Assembly (NCBI GenBank): GCA_937871685.1
Contig: CALMOL010000323.1
Span: 1-9,897 of the forward strand
Length of the DNA stretch: 9,897 bases
Reading direction: 5' to 3'
DNA from: an uncultured Verrucomicrobiota bacterium
GTDB lineage: Bacteria; Verrucomicrobiota; Verrucomicrobiia; Chthoniobacterales; SZAS-18
How positions within the stretch are numbered: the stretch's first letter is position 1; the number at the start of each line of letters is the position of its first letter. The notes below the pieces were generated by a model. The model worked only from the letters and a program-made list of their open reading frames with translations, had not been told where the DNA came from and did no database searches. A program made the translations under genes and the position numbers. This document shows, one piece after another, positions 1 through 5,629 of this stretch.

Positions 1-1
1 T

Positions 2-127
2 GTCGCGCTGACGCTTGCCACCGCCCTCCAAAGCCTTCGGCTGACCTTGCGGGGCCAATCTTGGATAGATGGACGCGACCGCTTGGACCGAAAATGCTGC
101 AGTCTCGCCGCGGAATCGTCCGCGTGA
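2..127 (+). CDS. possible 3' end of a gene entering from the left (unidentified)
   Basis: The second forward frame is open from the left edge to a TGA at 125-127. Its first 16 codons mostly end in G or C, as coding DNA of this GC content does. The translation begins VALTLATALQSLRLTLRG and I do not recognise it. A competing frame is also open, from base 1 to a TGA at 136-138, but its third positions look less codon-like. With only about 41 codons visible, this may be non-coding. The call rests on frame openness and third-position bias alone. Confidence 0.2.
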   Translation, partial: VALTLATALQSLRLTLRGQSWIDGRDRLDRKCCSLAAESSA

Positions 128-172
128 TTGGCAAGTGAGGACCGCCATCGACCCAGCTTGCCGGGTCGCGCG

Positions 173-206
173 AAAAGCGGGCGCTCCCCTTTCGGAAGCG
201 CCCGCT
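173..206 (-). terminator. rho-independent terminator of the 214-residue gene
   Basis: The arms AGCGGGCGCT (176-185) and AGCGCCCGCT (197-206) pair perfectly around an 11-base loop. Read on the minus strand, the stem is followed by TTTT (bases 173-176) and lies 54 bases after the stop codon at 260. That is the order and spacing of an intrinsic terminator for the minus-strand gene. A smaller hairpin with arms CGACCC and GGGTCG lies just beyond, at 149-168. Confidence 0.75.
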
Positions 207-259
207 GGTTTGTGCGCGGCTCGCGTTCTACGCCTCTGCCTGCCTCAAGGCGGTGCCAT

Positions 260-904
260 TCAGGCCGCCAAGGCGGTCGGCGCTGTGACGCTGTGCGCGG
301 CCGAGGCGCTCAGCGGCACGATCGCCGCGGCCGGCGTCGGCGCGGGCGCGTCTCCTGCTCCCGGCTGCGCAGCTTCCAGCGCGTCCTTGGCCGCTTGGAG
401 GGCGAGGTTCGCCGCGCGCGTTTGCCGGCGTTGCTCCAGCAGGCGCGCCATGTGGGCGCGCATCGGCTCGAAGGCCGGGTTGGCGCTCGCCTGCAAGCCG
501 CCGCGCACCAGGACGCGGTAGGCGCCCAAGGCCGCGGCGTAGCAGTCGGCCCGCAGGCCGGCGATGGTGTCCTCGATGTCCTGGGCCAGGCGCTGGATGG
601 CCGGCAGGCGCTCGAGCAATTCCTGGCAGGTCTGCCAGTCGCGCAGCGTGTCGGCCGGCCGGAGCAGGTCGGGCACCAGGCCGGGCTGCGCGTTGAGCAG
701 GGTCACGTAGTCGGCGCAAAAGGCCGCGTTGACGATGCTCACTTGCAGCAGGCTGCGCCGCTCCGCCTCGCTCAGGGGCTGGAGGACGGGGGCGAACTCG
801 GTCAGCGTCGCCTGGGCGGCCACATCGATGGCGTGCCACTTCTCGGTGGTCACGATAATGGGCGCGTGGTTGGCGCGCGGGGTGGTCTTCGTGGTCTGTT
901 TCAT
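260..904 (-). CDS. hypothetical helical protein, 214 aa
   Basis: I do not recognise this protein. The ATG at 904 is preceded by AGAAAGGA with an 8-base gap, the best ribosome binding site in the window, and the gene ends with TGA just before a clear terminator, so expression is likely. No signal peptide or membrane segment is visible. Residues 46-72 and 84-135 look alpha-helical, with conserved-looking aromatic and cysteine positions (AFCADYVTLL at 61-70; DWQTCQELLERL at 89-100). Residues 150-180 form a long charged helix rich in Arg, Gln and Ala that could be a coiled coil. The last 35 residues are a disordered Ala/Pro tail. The gene stands alone, with 630 bases of palindrome-rich DNA upstream. 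A structural or DNA-binding role is possible but not shown. No catalytic motif was seen. Confidence 0.85.
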   Translation of the reverse strand: MKQTTKTTPRANHAPIIVTTEKWHAIDVAAQATLTEFAPVLQPLSEAERRSLLQVSIVNAAFCADYVTLLNAQPGLVPDLLRPADTLRDWQTCQELLERLPAIQRLAQDIEDTIAGLRADCYAAALGAYRVLVRGGLQASANPAFEPMRAHMARLLEQRRQTRAANLALQAAKDALEAAQPGAGDAPAPTPAAAIVPLSASAAHSVTAPTALAA

Positions 905-912
905 AGGACGAA

Positions 913-920
913 TCCTTTCT
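913..920 (-). promoter_or_regulatory. ribosome binding site of the 214-residue gene
   Basis: The minus strand reads AGAAAGGA, then eight bases (TTCGTCCT), then ATG. This is a near-ideal Shine-Dalgarno match and fixes the start at 904. Most other genes in the window lack a comparable site. Confidence 0.75.
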
Positions 921-957
921 GTCTGTTCTGAGCCGCGGGACTGCGTGGTGATTGCTC

Positions 958-1014
958 TCAGGGGCGATGCCGCGGGATCATCGACTTCTGGGAGGCGCCG
1001 CCTTTCGTTGGCAC
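958..1014 (-). CDS. possible 18-codon leader or small ORF
   Basis: On the minus strand, AGAAGGAG (1024-1031) is followed nine bases later by GTG (1012-1014). This opens an 18-codon frame (MPTKGGASQKSMIPRHRP) ending in TGA at 958-960, 53 bases before the start of the 214-residue gene. The ribosome-site spacing is ideal. However, the frame is short, has no recognisable character, and could arise by chance in a leader. It may be a small cotranscribed peptide. Confidence 0.2.
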   Translation of the reverse strand: MPTKGGASQKSMIPRHRP

Positions 1015-1031
1015 GCGAGCAGTCTCCTTCT

Positions 1032-1060
1032 GGGGGGTGGTCAGGAGCTGGCCACCCCCC
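1032..1060. repeat. perfect GC-rich hairpin
   Basis: GGGGGGTGG (1032-1040) and CCACCCCCC (1052-1060) pair perfectly. The stem continues inward by CAG (1042-1044) with CTG (1048-1050) to a three-base loop. On the plus side it is followed by an A/T-rich stretch with runs of T and A (1064-1088), so it resembles a plus-strand terminator. No plus-strand gene precedes it. On the minus strand it lies upstream of the 214-residue gene and could sit in its leader. Confidence 0.6.
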
Positions 1061-1271
1061 GCACTTTTCGAAAAAACTTCACTTTTTTACGAAATGCCGA
1101 CCCCCCGCCGCACCGGAGCAGCGTTCTTCAAGGCTGGGATGTCCTCCCCAGAAGTCTGCTCCCGCCGATACCGCTGGCCGCGAAGCGTTCGCGCAGAGAG
1201 CGGCCCCTCGCCTCCTGAGAAGATCCTCCCTGAGCGGCTCGCCCCGCCGGCTTTTCGCGCCTGCGCGCGGT

Positions 1272-1494
1272 CCTGCGCTGGATGAGTGGCGGCCTGCGCA
1301 GGACGAAAGTGGTCCTTCGCAGGACGACTTTCATCCTGCGCAGGACCCATCCCAAGCCTTCGCAGGACCAAAATCCTCCTGCGCAGGGCACCCAAAGGTC
1401 CTGCGCAGGGTGGATTTCGCCCTGCGCAGGACCTCGCTAGGCCCTGCGCAGGACGAAGATGGTCCTGCGCAGGATCACCTTCGTCCTGCGCAGG
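1272..1494. repeat. array of eleven phased 10-bp palindromes (CCTGCGCAGG)
   Basis: Copies of CCTGCGCAGG start at 1272, 1293, 1314, 1335, 1357, 1378, 1400, 1421, 1443, 1464 and 1485. Eight are perfect. Those at 1314 and 1357 read CCTTCGCAGG and the first reads CCTGCGCTGG. Successive starts are 21 or 22 bp apart (mean 21.3), about two turns of B-DNA, so all copies face the same side of the helix. The 11-12 base spacers differ, but several are related: ACGAAAGTGGT (1303-1313) and ACGAAGATGGT (1453-1463) match at 9 of 11 positions. Each is nearly complementary (9 of 11) to the spacer on the far side of the next palindrome, giving two extended palindromes of 32 bp. The alternation of 21 and 22 breaks every reading frame, so the array is not coding. 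Confidence 0.9.
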
Positions 1495-1534
1495 ATGAGC
1501 CGAAGCCTTTGTCGGAGCGACACGCGGATTGACC

Positions 1535-2452
1535 TCACCGCGCTGGGCGCGGGCTTGGACAGCGCAGGGCGACGACAACAGGGCGGTGGTCGCTGGCCTC
1601 GCGCCAATTCGGGTCGCGGTGGACCTTGGTGCGGGCGGCGACGACGCGCGGGCGCAGGGCGCGGCTGACGAGGAGGTAATCGATTCGCTCGTAGGAATCC
1701 GTGGGGGAGAAGTGGTGGGTCCAGCGGTCACCGAGGCGGTCGGCGGGGGCGAGGTCGTGCAGGGCGCCGGCGGCGCCGGGCGGGCCGAGGATGTCGAGCA
1801 CGCCGGGGGAGTTCTTGGCGTCGTTGAAATCGCCCCAGGTGAGCACCTCGGCGTCGGGGCCTTCGGCGGCGAAGATGGCGTTGAGGTGCGCGCGCAGGAG
1901 GGCGGCTTCCTGCCGGCGGGCGAGCGCCTCGTCGGCGCCGCCGGGGCCGCGGGCGAGGCGGGATTTCAAGTGTGCGCCGACCAGCCGCAGGCGAGCGCCG
2001 GGCGTGGGCTCCAAGGTCACGTCGAGGAAACCGCGCTTCACCCGCGTCCTCGCTCCGCGCAGCTCGTAGGAGGACTCGGTCACGGAGGCGCGGGCCACGA
2101 TGGGAACGCGCGAGATCAGCGCGAGGCGGCGCTCCTCGTCGGCCGCGGCGACCAACTCGCTGTAGGGGAAGTCCCGCCCGGCCGCGCGCAGACGGCGCTG
2201 CACTTCGGCCAAATCCTCCGCGGAACCCATCTCCGCGAAGCCCACCGCGTCCGCGCGCAGGGCGAGGATCGTGCGCACGACGGCCTCGACGGAGGCGGGC
2301 GGCTTCGGCTGCCGTTCCCCGCTGGCGGCCGGCGCGAGGGCGAAGTTTTCCACGTTCCACGCGACGAAGACGAAGTCGCGCGCCCTCGTGGCCGAGGGCC
2401 AGCCGAAAGCCAGGAAGCAGGCAAGGGCCACGAACCAACGCCAGCGGCGCAT
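1535..2452 (-). CDS. exported endonuclease/exonuclease/phosphatase-family protein
   Basis: This 305-residue protein belongs to the EEP superfamily, Mg-dependent phosphodiesterases related to DNase I and exonuclease III. The family motifs appear in order: WNVEN (32-36, metal-site Asn33), GFAEMGS (71-77, catalytic Glu74), LISRVPI (112-118), GAHLKSR (159-165), WGDFND (206-211, Asp208 and Asn210), ERIDYLLVS (255-263) and SDHRPVVV (287-294, catalytic His289). Residues 1-24 (charged MRRWRW, a hydrophobic stretch, then SATRA) look like a Sec signal peptide, so it probably acts outside the cytoplasm, for example in scavenging extracellular nucleic acid or phosphodiesters. The ATG at 2452 was chosen because the signal peptide begins there. 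An ATG 12 codons upstream (2488) is possible. Only a weak AGGG-type ribosome site precedes it. The substrate cannot be told from sequence. It ends 41 bp from the palindrome array. Confidence 0.85.
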   Translation of the reverse strand: MRRWRWFVALACFLAFGWPSATRARDFVFVAWNVENFALAPAASGERQPKPPASVEAVVRTILALRADAVGFAEMGSAEDLAEVQRRLRAAGRDFPYSELVAAADEERRLALISRVPIVARASVTESSYELRGARTRVKRGFLDVTLEPTPGARLRLVGAHLKSRLARGPGGADEALARRQEAALLRAHLNAIFAAEGPDAEVLTWGDFNDAKNSPGVLDILGPPGAAGALHDLAPADRLGDRWTHHFSPTDSYERIDYLLVSRALRPRVVAARTKVHRDPNWREASDHRPVVVALRCPSPRPAR

Positions 2453-2865
2453 GGATCTGCCCTGCGGGGAGCCGACGCGGACTGCCATCACGCCGCCACG
2501 AAGACCACGGGACCAGCGGCCGGTCAAAGCGGACCGGCAATCGAGTTCTTTGTGGTCCCCGACCGTGAGCCGCGGAGCGGCGACCACGTGAGTAGCCGTG
2601 GTCAAGCGAAGCGAGGCCACGGTTTGCGTGTTCCCCACGCGATAAGCCGCGGTAGCGGCGTCACGACCGACTGAAGGCGGCTTCTCCCTACCGTTGGCGC
2701 CGAGGAGCCGGTTTGTAGCGGGGCGGCCCGGGACCGGGGCCTCGCTTCGCGCGACCACGGCTACTCACGTGGCTGCCGCTCCGCGGCTGAAAGCCACCCC
2801 ACCGACGATTATGGAAGCGGTTTAATCTCTCACTACCCAACGGCCAAGCCTACCCGGCGCAAAGC
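2453..2865. other. gap upstream of the EEP-family gene
   Basis: This stretch has no convincing gene. It contains the 51-bp inverted repeat at 2568-2788. The minus strand has a CATAAT hexamer (2808-2813) in an A/T-richer patch that could be a -10 box, but no good -35 partner was seen and it lies about 355 bases from the downstream start. A minus-strand frame stays open through much of the region upstream of 2452. It crosses the repeat and is not supported as coding. Confidence 0.5.
2568..2788. repeat. 51-bp inverted repeat, REP/BIME-like element
   Basis: The left arm (2568-2618) and the reverse complement of the right arm (2738-2788) agree at 47 of 51 positions. They share the blocks AGCCGCGGAGCGGC, CCACGTGAGTAGCCGTGGTC and GCGAAGCGAGGCC, with two-base differences between blocks. 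Each arm also contains the smaller dyad CCACG...CGTGG. The 119 bases between the arms hold no recognised gene. The arrangement resembles paired REP sequences or a miniature element. No target-site duplication was identified. The core GCGAAGCGAG is also found in the repeats at 3424-3579. Confidence 0.8.
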
Positions 2866-2902
2866 AAAGGGCGGCATGGCCCGCAAGGGCCATGCCGCCT
2901 TT
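2866..2902. terminator. strong bidirectional terminator downstream of tatA
   Basis: A perfect 13-bp stem, GGCGGCATGGCCC (2870-2882) with GGGCCATGCCGCC (2887-2899), closes a GCAA loop. AAA at 2866-2868 and TTT at 2900-2902 flank it. On the minus strand it lies about 100 bases beyond the tatA stop and ends in CTTTGCTTT, so it probably ends the tatA transcript. The T run also permits plus-strand use. Confidence 0.75.
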
Positions 2903-2913
2903 GAAAAGGGGCT

Positions 2914-2994
2914 AAGTGACTACGAACAAATATCTCGGTGCCTCGCTTCTGGAGGCCCGCACCTTTCTACCGACTTTCTTTCTCGTAGTCACTT
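2914..2994. repeat. inverted repeat and hairpin in the tatA 3' region
   Basis: AAGTGACTACGA (2914-2925) and its exact complement TCGTAGTCACTT (2983-2994) enclose 57 bases. These include a second hairpin built from GGTGCCTC and GAGGCCCGCACC near 2938-2963. Together they would fold the first 90 bases after the tatA stop into a branched stem. It may be a 3' UTR structure or a small RNA. No family was recognised. Confidence 0.5.
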
Positions 2995-3000
2995 GGGAGC

Positions 3001-3336
3001 TTAGTGCGCCGGCGGAACCGATGGGGCCGTCTGCGGCGCGGGCGCGGCGGCGGCCGGCGGAACGGTCGCCGCGGGCGGGGGCGCCTGGTAGGGCGACTGG
3101 CCGTAAGGCTGGCTCCCCGGCGCCGGCTGGACGACCTGCGAGGCCGGCGGCTGGTTGGACGAATTGTGCAGGTGCGCGTCGAAATCGTCCTTCGCCTTGC
3201 GGAACTCGTTCACGGCCGAGCCCATGCCGCGGGCAAGCTCGGGAAGTTTCTTCGCCCCGAAGACCAGCAGGATCACGAAGAAGATGATGAGCAGCTCCGG
3301 GCCGCTAGGCAGATGTAGGGCAAGCGTCGGATTCAT
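3001..3336 (-). CDS. tatA: twin-arginine translocase subunit TatA/TatE family
   Basis: This 111-residue protein is the pore- or patch-forming subunit of the Tat pathway, which moves folded proteins across the inner membrane with TatC. Residues 13-26 (PELLIIFFVILLVF) form the single short membrane helix, with Glu14 at the position of the functional polar residue. The family signature FGAKKLPELARGMG follows at 26-39, then an amphipathic helix (SAVNEFRKAKDDF, 40-52). The remaining half is a Pro/Ala/Gln-rich tail, variable in this family. Start ATG at 3336; no clear ribosome site. No tatB or tatC is in the window. The gene follows degP on the same strand after 247 bases containing a REP-like element, so cotranscription is possible but not shown. 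A twin-arginine TatB-like role cannot be excluded, but the signature favours TatA. Confidence 0.93.
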   Translation of the reverse strand: MNPTLALHLPSGPELLIIFFVILLVFGAKKLPELARGMGSAVNEFRKAKDDFDAHLHNSSNQPPASQVVQPAPGSQPYGQSPYQAPPPAATVPPAAAAPAPQTAPSVPPAH

Positions 3337-3423
3337 GGGGAATTCAAACTATCATCCAGGATCGCCGTTGCAAAGCGCGATACGTGGGTCTGTGTCAGGA
3401 GAATTGCCGATTGGGGACTTCCA

Positions 3424-3579
3424 ATTGCCCCATGCGCCCTGGCTGTCTCGCTTAGCTCGGCTGCCGCTTGAACGCAGGCTGGGGGCGGCAGCCGGCACCT
3501 GCGCGTCAGCCAAATTGGCAATCGGCAATCGTAAATCGGCAGCCGAGCGAAGCGAGACAGCCAGGGTGCACCGGGCAAT
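3424..3579. repeat. REP-like inverted repeat between degP and tatA
   Basis: The arms 3424-3465 and 3538-3579 (42 bp each) are inverted copies. Within them, 3435-3465 and 3538-3568 match at 29 of 31 positions, around the core AGCGAGACAGCCAGGG. Inside and beside the arms are further dyads: GGCTGCCGC (3459-3467) with GCGGCAGCC (3485-3493), and ATTGCCGATT (3403-3412) with AATCGGCAAT (3520-3529). The sequence is non-coding. A third copy of the core occurs at 6916-6952. Confidence 0.8.
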
Positions 3580-3583
3580 CTGA

Positions 3584-5290
3584 TTACCGGCTCTTGTCCT
3601 TCTTCGTGTCGTTGTTGCCCCCGTCGGCTGGTGCCGGCGCGCCGGCGTCCTTGATGACCACGAAAGTCTTGCCGCCTCCGCGGCGGGCCACGTAGAGGAG
3701 CACGCCGCGCTTGGGGTCGGCGTCCTTGAGCGCGGCGCGGAAGGAGGCCACGTCGGTGACCGGCTTTTCGTTGACCTCGGTGATCACGTCCTTGGCGCGC
3801 ACCTGCGCCTCGGCGGCGGGCGAGCCGTCGGTGACGCTGGTGACGACGACGCCCTTTTCCTCGCGGATGCCGAGGTTGGCGGCCATGTCCTTGCTCAGCG
3901 GCTGGATTTCCATGCCGTAGAAGAGGGGTTTTTCCTGGGGGGGGTAAGCGCCCTGTTTCTTTTGGGCGGGGCGGCGAGGATTGGCGCGGGCGGTGCGGTT
4001 GGGATCGGGCAGTTCGGCGGAGGTGACGCTCACGGTGACGTATTCGCCGCGGCGGAAGACCTTCAGTTGCACGGCCTCGCCCACCTTGCGCAGGAGCACG
4101 GCCTTTTGCAGCTCGCGGTCGGTGCGCACGGGCTTGCCGTCCACTTCCACGATGACGTCGGAGGGCTTCAGCTCGGAGCGCGACGCGGGCGTGTCGGCGT
4201 CGATCGAGGTGACGAGCACGCCGTCTTTCACGCCGGAAAAGCGCGGATTCTCGCGCAGTTCGGAGTCGTTGAAGGTCTGGATGCGGATGCCGAGGTAGGG
4301 GCGCACGACGCGGCCGCCCTCGATGAGTTGGTCGCCCAGGCCGCGCAGCATGGAGGCCGGGATGGCGAAGCCGAGGCCGCGGTTGATGCCGTTGATGAGC
4401 GTGTTCATGCCGACCACCTGGCCGTCGAGATTCACGAGCGGGCCGCCGGAGTTGCCGGGATTGATGGAGGCGTCGGTCTGGATGTAGTCCTCGTAGTTGG
4501 CCGCGCGCAGGTTGCCGCGGGCCTTGGCGGAGACGACGCCCATGGTGAAGGTGTAGTCCAGCTCGTAGGGGGCGCCGATGGCGAAGACGATCTCGCCCAC
4601 GCGCACCTTGTCGGAATCGGCCAGCACGGCCACGGGGAAGCCGGCGCCCTCGATCTTGAGCACGGCGATGTCGGAGCCGGGATCGGTGCCGACAACCTTG
4701 GCCGGGAAGGAGCGGCCGTCCTTGAGGCGCACGGTGATTTCCTCGCCGCCCTCGACGACATGGTTGTTCGTGAGGAGGAAGCCGTCCGGGCGCACGATGA
4801 AGCCGGAGCCCTCGGCCTTGGGGCCTTGGCGCGGGCCGGGTTGCGAGCGCGGCGAGGGCGTGGGCGCCGGCTGGTTGCGGCGCGGAGTGCCGCGCGGGGT
4901 AGCGGAATCATCGTCGGAGTTGTCGTCGGAGCCGCTGCCGTCGGGACGGTTGCGAAAGAAGAAGTCGCCGAAGAATTCCTCGAAGGGATTCTGGCCGCCG
5001 GGGGTGCCGCGGTTGCCGACGGACGGGCGGGCGGACTTGCGCACGTCGATGACGACGACGGCGGGCGCCACGCGGTCGAACACGGTGACGAAGGCCTCGT
5101 TGAGCTGGCGCGCGAAGGACATCGCGGGCGTGTTTGGCGTGGCCGTCGTCCCTTCACGCGGCGGCGCGCCGGGGGCGGCCGGCGTGGGAAGCGCCGAGGG
5201 CGGCTCGGCAACGGAGGATTGCGCGCGGAGCGCAGGCGAGAGGGCCAGGAGCGTGGCCGCGGCGGCGAGGAAAATCGGTCGGGAACTCAT
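3584..5290 (-). CDS. degP: Do-family periplasmic serine protease (HtrA/DegP type)
   Basis: This 568-residue protein degrades or refolds damaged envelope proteins. Residues 1-23 (MSSRPIFLAAAATLLALSPA then LRA) form a Sec signal peptide with probable cleavage before Gln24. The trypsin-like domain carries the full triad: His177 in TNNHVV, Asp207 in SDIAV and Ser281 in GNSGGPL. Two PDZ domains follow, at about 332-427 and 457-547, for substrate recognition and oligomer assembly. A long loop at 101-160 begins NPFEEFFGDFFF, matching the DegP LA-loop region, and continues as an Asp/Ser- and Pro-rich low-complexity stretch. At 568 residues it is longer than typical DegP (about 450-475 mature), explained by this loop, the N-terminal linker and a polar tail. 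The start at 5290 is set by the signal peptide; no good ribosome site. It diverges from kamA across 339 bases. degP, degQ and other Do paralogues cannot be separated here. Confidence 0.95.
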   Translation of the reverse strand: MSSRPIFLAAAATLLALSPALRAQSSVAEPPSALPTPAAPGAPPREGTTATPNTPAMSFARQLNEAFVTVFDRVAPAVVVIDVRKSARPSVGNRGTPGGQNPFEEFFGDFFFRNRPDGSGSDDNSDDDSATPRGTPRRNQPAPTPSPRSQPGPRQGPKAEGSGFIVRPDGFLLTNNHVVEGGEEITVRLKDGRSFPAKVVGTDPGSDIAVLKIEGAGFPVAVLADSDKVRVGEIVFAIGAPYELDYTFTMGVVSAKARGNLRAANYEDYIQTDASINPGNSGGPLVNLDGQVVGMNTLINGINRGLGFAIPASMLRGLGDQLIEGGRVVRPYLGIRIQTFNDSELRENPRFSGVKDGVLVTSIDADTPASRSELKPSDVIVEVDGKPVRTDRELQKAVLLRKVGEAVQLKVFRRGEYVTVSVTSAELPDPNRTARANPRRPAQKKQGAYPPQEKPLFYGMEIQPLSKDMAANLGIREEKGVVVTSVTDGSPAAEAQVRAKDVITEVNEKPVTDVASFRAALKDADPKRGVLLYVARRGGGKTFVVIKDAGAPAPADGGNNDTKKDKSR

Positions 5291-5559
5291 GAGGGATGGA
5301 AGCCCGCGCGAAACGGCGCGGGCGGCTCATAGACTGAAACGCCGCGGCAGGCGTTCAACCGCGTTCGTGTCCGCGGCGGATGTCATAGGGAAGCGCGCAA
5401 GATCGGGACGGCTGCGCGCCGCGCCCGGAGCGATGCGTTCGGAAATGGCCCGCCGCCCGACGCCCTCGATCGCGCCTTTGCCGCTGCTTCGCCCCAGCCC
5501 GCCGCCTCAGCCGGGGCCTGGAGCGCCGCGCTGGCGGGTGTCATACCTGCGTGAAGGAG

Positions 5560-5584
5560 ATATGTAAGATTGACGGTTACATAT
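5560..5584. promoter_or_regulatory. operator-like palindrome upstream of kamA
   Basis: ATATGTAA (5560-5567) and its exact complement TTACATAT (5577-5584) are separated by nine bases. The half-site centres are 17 bp apart, typical of a dimeric helix-turn-helix regulator. The site covers the likely -35 box of kamA, which would suit a repressor. The regulator is unknown. Confidence 0.55.
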
Positions 5585-5597
5585 GGCGCGGGATATT
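5570..5597 (+). promoter_or_regulatory. probable sigma-70-type promoter of kamA
   Basis: TTGACG (5570-5575; five of six matches to the consensus -35) is followed after 16 bp by GATATT (5592-5597; four of six to the -10). This gives a leader of roughly 26 bases before the ATG at 5630. It lies in the only A/T-rich patch of the region. The same TTG could instead be read as a start codon (see findings). Confidence 0.45.
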
Positions 5598-5629
5598 TGC
5601 GCCGGCATTCTTTGCCCTCAATCACCTCA

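Larger units (their letters stand above)
905..1534. other. 630-base gap between the hypothetical gene and the EEP-family gene
   Basis: This gap holds the ribosome binding site at 913-920, the possible small ORF at 958-1014, the hairpin at 1032-1060 with its A/T-rich flank, and the palindrome array at 1272-1494. Between 1093 and 1271 I see only small palindromes such as GCGAAGCGTTCGC near 1180-1192. No promoter could be assigned with confidence. Long open frames cross the gap in several frames on both strands, but they depend on GC-rich repeats and change frame relation from repeat to repeat, so they are not taken as genes. Confidence 0.6.
5291..5629. other. divergent control region between degP and kamA
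   Basis: Near degP there are two hairpins likely to lie in its 5' leader: CCCGCGC/GCGCGGG (5303-5322) and AACGCC/GGCGTT (5338-5355). From 5360 to 5550 the sequence is GC-rich with no supported gene or promoter. From about 5554 to 5600 an A/T-rich island holds the palindrome and probable promoter of kamA. A minus-strand TTGAAC (5353-5358) might be a degP -35 box, but no convincing -10 was found at the right distance. Confidence 0.5.

Noticed and set aside
1032..1088. Terminator for a plus-strand gene
   Set aside because: The hairpin and T runs look right, but no plus-strand gene precedes it, so it is listed only as a hairpin.
1272..1494. CRISPR array
   Set aside because: Repeats are 10-bp palindromes and spacers only 11-12 bases, far below CRISPR sizes, and no cas gene is present.
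729..1532. Forward gene with PAQD repeats across the array
   Set aside because: The palindrome gives PAQD-like peptides on both strands, the 21/22 spacing shifts the frame, and the frame overlaps the well-supported minus-strand gene at its start.
2453..2758. Upstream extension of the EEP-family protein
   Set aside because: It would bury the signal peptide inside the protein, and the added codons cross the 51-bp repeat.
3962..5332. Long forward open frame opposite degP
   Set aside because: It is a GC-rich mirror of the protease gene, rich in Gly, Ala, Asp and His, with no domain; degP has a signal peptide and full catalytic triad.
5353..5358. TTGAAC as the degP -35 box
   Set aside because: No -10 hexamer with an acceptable match was found at 16-18 bp spacing on the minus strand.
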